Assembly (NCBI GenBank): GCA_035530275.1
Contig: DATKVC010000023.1
Location: 1 to 64,000 of the forward strand
Length of the DNA: 64,000 nt
Direction: 5' to 3'
From: CAIJMU01 sp035530275
Lineage (GTDB): Bacteria; Spirochaetota; Spirochaetia; Treponematales; Rectinemataceae
Shown here: one piece after another, positions 50,862-64,000 of the stretch
Numbering within the stretch: the first letter of the stretch is position 1
How the letters are laid out: each line of letters starts with the position of its first letter
Translations under genes and position numbers: made by a program
The notes under the pieces: model-generated
What the model saw: only the letters and a program-made list of their open reading frames with translations
Told to the model about the DNA's origin: nothing
Database searches by the model: none

Positions 50862-51554
50862 TCAGCCTGCCTCGGAAAGCGGCTTTTCAGGTTCGGGTTC
50901 ATCCGGGTCCGCCTCGGCATCCGAATTCCCGAAACCCTGGAGAAAATAGATCCTTCGGAGCGCCTCGGGAAGGGCCTGGGTAAGCATGCGTCGTTCGTGG
51001 CTTTCGGAAGGACGGATCGCCACGATCCGAGTCGCGAAATCGGACATCAGGGGAACCTTGCCCCCGAACGCGGATTGGAGCTTCGAGCCCTTCCAGGAAC
51101 GCCCGGGCTTGTCGGGCAGCTCCGGCATATGACGACAGAGAGTGAATGTCGACTCCCCGTCCTTGGACAAAACCGAGGAAAATCCGAAGAGCCGGCAGAT
51201 GAGGGGACGGCCGCCATAGATCCCGCAGTGAAAATTCCCCTCCGCAACGAAGAAGGGGCAGCGCCCGGGGAATTGTGCATCGGTTGAGAATCCCGATATC
51301 GCCAGATGCTTGGCGCGCGCGGGTTCATGGCGAATGAGCCACGCGGCTGTCCACGCTGCCTCGATCGGCAGGACATCCGGAATGAAGGACTCGCAGCAGC
51401 GGCCGCAACCGGAGGGGCAGGCCAAGCCGCTCTCCGCGGCGAAGGCGTCCATGACCTTCGCCGCGTCGTCATAGATCATTCCAAGACTCGAAAGCCCGTC
51501 GAACAGGCTTCCGAAAGGCAAGCCCTCGATGAGGACCTCATCAATCGCGGCCAC
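50862..51554 (-). CDS. YkgJ-family cysteine-cluster protein
   Basis: 230 residues, GTG start. CPSGCGRCCESF, RCPFF, CGIYGGRPLICRLFGF and LCRHM supply eight or so cysteines in the YkgJ (CxxxCxxCC ... CxIYxxRPxxCR) pattern, thought to bind zinc or Fe-S. Acidic, Pro-rich tail. Function unproven. It lies between the rpsL promoter and the rpoC terminator. Confidence 0.88.
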   Translation of the reverse strand: MAAIDEVLIEGLPFGSLFDGLSSLGMIYDDAAKVMDAFAAESGLACPSGCGRCCESFIPDVLPIEAAWTAAWLIRHEPARAKHLAISGFSTDAQFPGRCPFFVAEGNFHCGIYGGRPLICRLFGFSSVLSKDGESTFTLCRHMPELPDKPGRSWKGSKLQSAFGGKVPLMSDFATRIVAIRPSESHERRMLTQALPEALRRIYFLQGFGNSDAEADPDEPEPEKPLSEAG

Positions 51555-51594
51555 GATTCACCTCGCCGCCCCTTCGGGCGCGCCATAGCGAAGC

Positions 51595-51629
51595 ATAAAA
51601 CGAGGGCGTCGGACAATCGCCCGACGCCC
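51595..51629 (-). terminator. Rho-independent terminator of rpoBC
   Basis: Minus strand arms GGGCGTCGG and CCGACGCCC, then CGTTTTAT, 40 bp after the rpoC stop. Confidence 0.85.
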
Positions 51630-51668
51630 CCGTTCCATCGAAACATACTATCGTGAATTGTCCGCTTC

Positions 51669-56015
<4,347 letters not shown>

Positions 56016-56025
56016 ATCGGCCCCC

Positions 56026-59523
<3,498 letters not shown>

Positions 59524-59813
59524 AATGCCTCCTCAAGCTGGCGTCGGCGACGTCGCCTCGCAAGGTATTGGCACGCGACCGGGGCCTAAGAGCCCCGGTC
59601 GCGACGGACCGTATCGCGCGACCTCCATGGTCGGGCGCGTGCCATGCGCGCCCGCCGCTACTGGTCGGCAAACGATTGTCCGGGATGGATTCGCCGAGGG
59701 TCGAAGGCCGACCTTCCGCGAATCGATCCCGAGACGCGCGAACGCACGACGGGGGATTCCCGTCGTGCGTCGCGAGTCGTCTTCTCTAACGAAGCTCCCT
59801 CGTGGGGCTAATC
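59524..59813 (-). promoter_or_regulatory. rplL-rpoB spacer with two strong hairpins
   Basis: 290 bp without a gene. GCGACCGGGGC / GCCCCGGTCGC at about 59575-59602 and CGCACGACGGG / CCCGTCGTGCG at about 59742-59768 are perfect. E. coli has an attenuator and an RNase III site in the same spacer, so attenuation or processing is likely here. Neither has a U-tract on the minus strand. Confidence 0.6.
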
Positions 59814-60197
59814 TTACTTCACCTCGACCTGACCACCGGCATCGGTGATCTGCTTCTTGATCTTCTCGGCATCGGCCTTGGAGATGCCCTCCTTGAGGGC
59901 CTTGTCGCCGGCCTCGACGAGATCCTTGGCCTCCTTGAGACCGAGGCCCGTGATAGCGCGGACTTCCTTGATGATGGCGATCTTCTTGTCGGCAGGAACG
60001 CCGCCCTTGAGGATGACGGTGAACTCGGTCTGCTCCTCGGCGGCGGGGGCGGCAGCTCCGGCCGCGCCGGCGACGGCGACGGGGGCGGCGGCGGTCACGC
60101 CGAACTTGGTCTCCATGGCCTTGATGAGGTCGGCGACCTCGGTGATCTTCATCTCGCCGATGGCCTCGATGATCTGCTCGTGGGTAAGTGCTGCCAT
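59814..60197 (-). CDS. rplL: 50S ribosomal protein L7/L12
   Basis: 127 residues: N-terminal dimer helix pair, Ala/Gly hinge (AAPVAVAGAAGAAAPAAEE) and the C-terminal domain KIAIIKEVRAITGLGLKEAK that recruits translation factors. Confidence 0.98.
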   Translation of the reverse strand: MAALTHEQIIEAIGEMKITEVADLIKAMETKFGVTAAAPVAVAGAAGAAAPAAEEQTEFTVILKGGVPADKKIAIIKEVRAITGLGLKEAKDLVEAGDKALKEGISKADAEKIKKQITDAGGQVEVK

Positions 60198-60386
60198 ATT
60201 ATCTTCTCCTTGGAAAAAGTGACCAATTCATACGAACCGGCCATCGCGAATGCCGCTGCGCGACCTTCGCGTGACGAAGGTTTCGCCTTCGTCGGCCGAG
60301 GAAGGACCGGATGGAACCTTTCTCGGGCCATGAACCGCGACAGGTACGGCAGCCAACCGAAGCCTGAAGCGGACAAATGACGACGA
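60198..60386. other. rplJ-rplL spacer with a small hairpin
   Basis: 189 bp, no gene. GACGAAGG / CCTTCGTC at 60273-60293, the same sequence as a hairpin near 63143. Confidence 0.5.
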
Positions 60387-60986
60387 CTAGGCCTGGGGCG
60401 CGGGCGCCCCTTCGGCCGACTCCGCGGGAGCGGCTTGAACGGGAGCCGCCTGTTCCGGCTCGGCCGCGGCGGGAGCCGCACTGCCCTGGGACTCGAGCTT
60501 CTCCTTGTAGGCGATGAGGGTGTACACGAGGTTCTGGACCGGGGCCCGCATCGTGGACATGAGCATCGCGAGGAGGGTGTTGCGGCCGGGAAGCTTGGAG
60601 AAGGCGGCGATCATCGCCTCGTCCAGGAACTCGCGGTCGACGAGACCGGCCTTCACCTTGAGGGCCGGCACTTCCTTGGCGAATTCGACGAGGATCTTCG
60701 CGATCTCGTTGGGTTCACCCTTCGCGAAGGCGACGGCCGTGGGGCCGGCGAAGACGGGCTCGACGGCCTTGGGGAAGCCGAGTTCGTCGAAGGCGATGCG
60801 CGCGAAATTGTTCTTCACGACGTGGAACTCGGCGTGCTTCTCGCGGAGCTGCTTGCGCAGGTTCGTGATTTGCTCGACGGTGAGTCCGCGGTACTCCGCA
60901 AAGACGAAATCGCTCGAGGCGCCGATCTTGGTCTTGAGCTCGCCGATGGCATCGGTCTTGGCGCTCTGGATCTTGTTTGCTCGCAT
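60387..60986 (-). CDS. rplJ: 50S ribosomal protein L10
   Basis: 199 residues from ATG 60986; ATG 60992 adds two residues. SSDFVFAEYRGLTVEQITNL, LREKHAEFHVVKNNFARIAF, and the C-terminal helix binding L12 dimers. The last 25 residues are Ala/Pro/Glu-rich. In E. coli the L10-L12 complex represses its own mRNA. Confidence 0.96.
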   Translation of the reverse strand: MRANKIQSAKTDAIGELKTKIGASSDFVFAEYRGLTVEQITNLRKQLREKHAEFHVVKNNFARIAFDELGFPKAVEPVFAGPTAVAFAKGEPNEIAKILVEFAKEVPALKVKAGLVDREFLDEAMIAAFSKLPGRNTLLAMLMSTMRAPVQNLVYTLIAYKEKLESQGSAAPAAAEPEQAAPVQAAPAESAEGAPAPQA

Positions 60987-60995
60987 GGCCATGGC

Positions 60996-61679
60996 TTATT
61001 TCTCCGTCTTCGCGATCGCGACGCGGACGCCGGGGCCCATCGTCGAGGTGAGGAACACCGAGGCGACGAAATCGCCCTTCGCGTCGGCCGGCTTCTTGCG
61101 CTGGACCTCTGCGATGAGGGTCTCGACGTTCTCGGCGATCTGTGCGGCCTCCATCGACACCTTGCCGATGGCGAGGTGGATGATATTGGACTTGTCGGTG
61201 CGGAATTCGGTGCGGCCCTTCTTGAGTTCGGCGACAGCGGCCTTGAGGTCGTGGGTGACCGTGCCCGTCTTCGGGTTGGGCATGAGGCCCTTGCGTCCGA
61301 GGACCATACCGAGCTTGCCGACGTCCTTCATCATGTCCGGGGTGGCGACGGCGACGTCGAAGTCGAGCCAGCCGCCCTTGATCTTCTCGATGAGATCGTC
61401 CGCGCCCGCGTAGGCGGCGCCGGCGTCGAGGGCTTCCTTCTCCTTCTCACCCTTGCAGAATACGAGGATTTTTTTCTCCCCGCGGAACTGGTGCGGAAGG
61501 ACGACCGTGTCGCGCACGGTCTGGCTCTTCTTGAGGTTGAGCCTGACGTGCACCTCGACGGTCTCGTCGAACTTGGCGAAATGTGCGTCCTTGACGAGGG
61601 CGGCGGCGGCCGGGACCTCGAGCGCCTGCTCGCGATCGACCTTCTTGACGGCCTCGTTATATTTCTTGCCGCGCTTCAT
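60996..61679 (-). CDS. rplA: 50S ribosomal protein L1
   Basis: 227 residues: KRGKKYNEAVKKVDREQALE, FDETVEVHVRLNLKKSQTVR, GLMPNPKTGTVTHDL. It forms the L1 stalk; in E. coli it represses rplKA. It overlaps rplK by 4 bp. Confidence 0.98.
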   Translation of the reverse strand: MKRGKKYNEAVKKVDREQALEVPAAAALVKDAHFAKFDETVEVHVRLNLKKSQTVRDTVVLPHQFRGEKKILVFCKGEKEKEALDAGAAYAGADDLIEKIKGGWLDFDVAVATPDMMKDVGKLGMVLGRKGLMPNPKTGTVTHDLKAAVAELKKGRTEFRTDKSNIIHLAIGKVSMEAAQIAENVETLIAEVQRKKPADAKGDFVASVFLTSTMGPGVRVAIAKTEK

Positions 61680-62113
61680 TTGGAATACTCCGTCTCGACG
61701 CCCATCGAACGGGCGGTGCCCGCGATGATCCGCTTGGCGGCCTCGAGGTCGTTGGCCGAAAGGTCGGGCATCTTCTGCTTGGCGATCGCCTCGAGCTTGT
61801 CCGTGGCGAGCCTGCCGACCTTCGTCTTATGCGGAATCGCGGAGGCCTTCTCGAGGCCCATGGCCTTCTTGATCAGCACGGACGCCGGCGGCGTCTTCGT
61901 GATGAAGGTGAAGGTCTTGTCCTTGTACACCGTGATGATGCACGGAATCGTGAGTCCCGCCTCCATGCCCTTGGTCCTGTCGTTGAATTGCTGGCAGAAC
62001 TGGGGCGCGGAGACGCCGTGCGGTCCGAGCGCGGGTCCGACGGGGGGGGCGGGAGTCGCCTTCCCGGCGGGGCACTGCAGCTTGATGACCGCGGTGACTA
62101 CTTTCTTCGCCAT
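61676..62113 (-). CDS. rplK: 50S ribosomal protein L11
   Basis: 145 residues: KLQCPAGKATPAPPVGPALG, PHGVSAPQFCQQFNDRTKGM, MGVETE near the end. It is the stalk-base protein where thiostrepton binds and RelA is triggered. Confidence 0.98.
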   Translation of the reverse strand: MAKKVVTAVIKLQCPAGKATPAPPVGPALGPHGVSAPQFCQQFNDRTKGMEAGLTIPCIITVYKDKTFTFITKTPPASVLIKKAMGLEKASAIPHKTKVGRLATDKLEAIAKQKMPDLSANDLEAAKRIIAGTARSMGVETEYSK

Positions 62114-62338
62114 CCTTCACTCCTTTTCGTGGTGCTTTCGGCTCGTCCCGGAACATCGCTCGCGCGCGTCCGAATCCGTCGGCCGAAAATAGCGTTCGCG
62201 CGACGCGCGAACTCCCAACTGCTGGAGGTAATACCTCACTATGAGAAACGGCGAAGGCCTCCCCGAGGGGCGGCTTTTCGCTCGTCGCTTTGCAAAAGAT
62301 CCCGGAAGGCGCACCTCTCGGCTCGCCCTCCCCGAAAC

Positions 62339-62896
62339 TCAGATCTTCTCGACCTGCAGGATATCGACCTCGACGGGAGTCGCCCGTCCGAAAATGCCGA
62401 CCATGACCTTGAGCTTGTTCTTCTCGAGGTTGACTTCCTCGATGGCGCCGGTGAAGGACTCGAAGGGGCCCTCGATGATCTTGACCTGCTCGCCCTGGCT
62501 GAAGCTCTGGCGATTGCGAACGGGCCTCTCGCCCTTGATTTCGCCGGCGCGCTGGAGAATGCCCCTCGCCTCTTCGCCGGTGATCGGCGCCGGCTTGTTG
62601 AACTGGGTCGCGCCGACGAAGCCGGTCACGCCGGTGATCTTCTTGATCGTGGAAATCGCGGCCTTCCAGTTGTTGTCCGGGAGGTCCATCTCGACGAGGA
62701 TGTATCCGGGAAGGATCTTGCGCGACGAGGAACGCTTCTTGCCGTCCTTGACGTCGACCACTTCCTCGGAGGGCACCTTAATGTCGGTGACCACCTCTTT
62801 CGAGAGGTCCCCGTTCTCGAGGAGCATCTTGATCGTGCGCTCGATCTTGTTTTCGTAACCGGAGTAGACGTGGAGTACGTACCAGGCCTTCGCCAT
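62339..62896 (-). CDS. nusG: Transcription antitermination factor NusG
   Basis: 185 residues. NGN domain (WYVLHVYSGYENKIERTI, PGYILVEMDL, VTGFVG) and C-terminal KOW domain (FSQGEQVKIIEGPFESFTG). It couples RNA polymerase to ribosome and Rho. A 225-bp gap with no gene separates it from rplK. Confidence 0.97.
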   Translation of the reverse strand: MAKAWYVLHVYSGYENKIERTIKMLLENGDLSKEVVTDIKVPSEEVVDVKDGKKRSSSRKILPGYILVEMDLPDNNWKAAISTIKKITGVTGFVGATQFNKPAPITGEEARGILQRAGEIKGERPVRNRQSFSQGEQVKIIEGPFESFTGAIEEVNLEKNKLKVMVGIFGRATPVEVDILQVEKI

Positions 62897-62910
62897 CAGC
62901 GCCTCCCTTT

Positions 62911-63093
62911 CTACTTGAAGATGAAGTCTATGCCGGAAACGAGTATCAGATCGACGAGACCAAGGGCGAGGGCCATGATGACCGTCGACACGACGACGAC
63001 CTTGGTGGAGGCCACGACATCCTCGCGGCTCGGCCAGACGACCTTTCGGAGCTCGGCGTAGCTATCTTTGAAGAACTGTATAACCTTGTTCAT
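62911..63093 (-). CDS. secE: Preprotein translocase subunit SecE
   Basis: 60 residues: FFKDSYAELRKVVWPSREDV then a single TM helix, as in short SecE. AAGGAG precedes the ATG. It partners SecY at 12882-14204. Confidence 0.96.
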   Translation of the reverse strand: MNKVIQFFKDSYAELRKVVWPSREDVVASTKVVVVSTVIMALALGLVDLILVSGIDFIFK

Positions 63094-63142
63094 GGCGGCT
63101 CCTTAGCCACGGCTCGCGCATCCTGCGCTCGCCCGTTGCATC

Positions 63143-63163
63143 GACGAAGGCTCTGCCTTCGTC
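63143..63163. repeat. Small hairpin between tRNA-Trp and secE
   Basis: GACGAAGGC / GCCTTCGTC with a 3-nt loop; the same sequence as in the rplJ-rplL spacer. Confidence 0.6.
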
Positions 63164-63228
63164 AGTTGCTGCGCTCGGACGTCCTGTCCTCGCCCACTTC
63201 CGACAAAGGGGCCCCAATTCTCGCTCTT

Positions 63229-63301
63229 CAGGCCAGGAAGGACTCGAACCCTCAACATCCGGTTTTGGAGACCGGCGCTCTACCATTAGAGCTACTGGCC
63301 T
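63229..63301 (-). tRNA. trpT: tRNA-Trp (CCA)
   Basis: 73 nt on the minus strand. Acceptor AGGCCAG pairs with CTGGCCT, discriminator G; anticodon loop CTCCAAA gives CCA; T-loop TTCGAGT. CCA end not encoded. Confidence 0.97.
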
Positions 63302-63302
63302 T

Positions 63303-63395
63303 CGTGAAGGGAAGGGGCTCGAGGAGCCCCTTCCCTTCACGAGAGGATTTGCTGCGCAAATCCTCTACACATTCAGGGATTTCGCTGTCGCGAAA
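63303..63395. repeat. Three consecutive hairpins between rpmG and tRNA-Trp
   Basis: A perfect 18-bp stem at 63303-63341 (CGTGAAGGGAAGGGGCTC and its inverse, loop GAG), GAGGATTT / AAATCCTC at about 63341-63364, and GGATTTCG / CGAAATCC at about 63373-63395. They may serve as RNA processing signals in the mixed tRNA-mRNA transcript. Confidence 0.75.
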
Positions 63396-63464
63396 TCCAC
63401 TGCATTTGCCCATGGCGCACAGAATCCGCGAGGGCCACCCCGTCGATCCCGCCGCGCGGAGGGT

Positions 63465-63638
63465 TTACTTGACCTTCGTTTCCTTGTGCAGGGTGTGCTT
63501 CCGGTCCCATTTGCAGTATTTCATCATTTCGAGCTTTTCCTGCATCGTCTTGCGGTTCTTGGTCGTGGTGTAATTACGGCGCTTGCACTCGCTGCAGGCG
63601 AGCGCGATGATTTCGACGGTTTGCTTCTTGGAAGCCAT
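63465..63638 (-). CDS. rpmG: 50S ribosomal protein L33
   Basis: 57 residues: ASKKQTVEIIALACSECKRR, NYTTTKNRKTMQEKLEMMKY, C then KWDRKHTLHKETKVK. It keeps CSEC and a third Cys (YCKW), but the fourth zinc ligand is not evident. It lies between two tRNA genes. Confidence 0.96.
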   Translation of the reverse strand: MASKKQTVEIIALACSECKRRNYTTTKNRKTMQEKLEMMKYCKWDRKHTLHKETKVK

Positions 63639-63669
63639 GACGTGTTCCCCTCTTCCTCTAAATCCTGCT

Positions 63670-63742
63670 AGCCCTCGAACGGAATCGAACCGTTGACCTT
63701 ATCCTTACCATGGATATGCTCTGCCAACTGAGCTACAAGGGC
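63670..63742 (-). tRNA. thrT: tRNA-Thr (GGT)
   Basis: 73 nt on the minus strand. Acceptor GCCCTTG pairs with CGAGGGC (one G-U), discriminator U; anticodon loop ATGGTAA gives GGT; T-loop TTCGATT. CCA not encoded. Confidence 0.97.
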
Positions 63743-63759
63743 ATGCGAAAAGCCCGTGA

Positions 63760-63788
63760 AAACTAACATTACGTCGGGGACTTGTCAA
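63760..63788 (-). promoter_or_regulatory. Promoter of the tRNA-Thr/rpmG/tRNA-Trp/secE/nusG operon
   Basis: Minus strand TTGACA (63788-63783), 17-bp spacer, TAGTTT (63765-63760), 17 bp before the tRNA. Confidence 0.75.
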
Positions 63789-63814
63789 GCGGGCGAGCCG
63801 GTGGAACGGGCGAT

Positions 63815-64000
63815 CTATTTCCCGCGCCGGACTCTTTTTACCACCGCCCCGACGAGGGCGACCGCCATTTCATCGCGCGTCGCCAGGAGAATCCCGAAGG
63901 CCACGACGCCGAAAATCGTGGCGCCGACGAGGAGGGGAAGCCCGGAGGCGAGAAGTCTGCCGTCCATGGCCCAGAGCCGAGCCAGACGGGGCTCGACGAG
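63815..64000 (-). CDS. C-terminal end of a membrane protein, possibly MurJ (5' partial)
   Basis: 61 residues are visible. LPLLVGATIFGVVAFGILLA is a membrane segment, followed by the short amphipathic end VALVGAVVKRVRRGK. This fits the last helix of MurJ/MviN lipid II flippase, but so short an end is not diagnostic. Confidence 0.45.
   Translation of the reverse strand, partial: LVEPRLARLWAMDGRLLASGLPLLVGATIFGVVAFGILLATRDEMAVALVGAVVKRVRRGK

Overview
The window is about 64 kb of high-GC bacterial DNA from a spirochaete-like organism (inference). Supporting signs are the order tRNA-Thr, rpmG, tRNA-Trp, secE, nusG, rplKAJL, rpoBC and, in RpoB, an asparagine (residue 490) at the place of E. coli Ser531, a substitution described as typical of naturally rifampicin-resistant spirochaetes. 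I could not run a database search, so the genus is open.

Layout. 1-5.3 kb: two overlapping paralogues on the minus strand, secreted TPR proteins with a transglutaminase-like core; one has an intact Cys/His/Glu triad and a long Pro-Ala repeat tail that runs off the window, the other has lost all three residues. 5.5-9.2 kb: a RarD-type permease, an octaheme HAO-like cytochrome c, a lipocalin and a small ferredoxin. 9.6-23.9 kb: one unbroken minus-strand ribosomal superoperon (rpsJ to rplQ) with secY, rpoA and a 56-residue zinc-ribbon protein at its end. 24-29.7 kb: accessory DNA with a hotdog thioesterase, a Uma2 nuclease-fold protein, a frameshifted J-domain-like protein next to an 8-bp tandem repeat, a MazEF module, a MNT/HEPN remnant and an ankyrin protein.

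29.9-36 kb: a signalling and protease cluster of a CHASE2 histidine kinase with four cysteines in its ATP lid, a DUF4384-like protein, a sulfatase-modifying-factor-fold protein, a caspase fused to the same fold, and a NarL-type response regulator. 36.3-37.6 kb: tuf with its own promoter. 37.7-44.7 kb: a compact histidine operon (hisG-hisC-hisB-hisHF-hisAIE-hisD), with two gene fusions, 4-bp overlaps at most junctions, and an apparent attenuator: a 27-codon leader peptide with five His codons followed by a terminator. 44.9-49.3 kb: hicBA, an orphan XRE regulator, a RelB/RelE-type pair, an unknown repeat-fold protein, a decayed HsdR fragment and a PIN toxin pair.

49.3-51.6 kb: rpsL-rpsG followed by a tandem array of terminator units, then a YkgJ-type protein. 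51.7-63.7 kb: rpoC, rpoB, rplL, rplJ, rplA, rplK, nusG, secE, tRNA-Trp, rpmG and tRNA-Thr, driven by a clear promoter near 63.77 kb. The window ends in the 3' end of a probable membrane protein gene, possibly murJ.

A palindromic dispersed repeat occurs four times (24.5, 37.6, 44.7 and 45.8 kb). One copy supplies the last codons of hisD, and two near-identical copies bracket the hicBA region.
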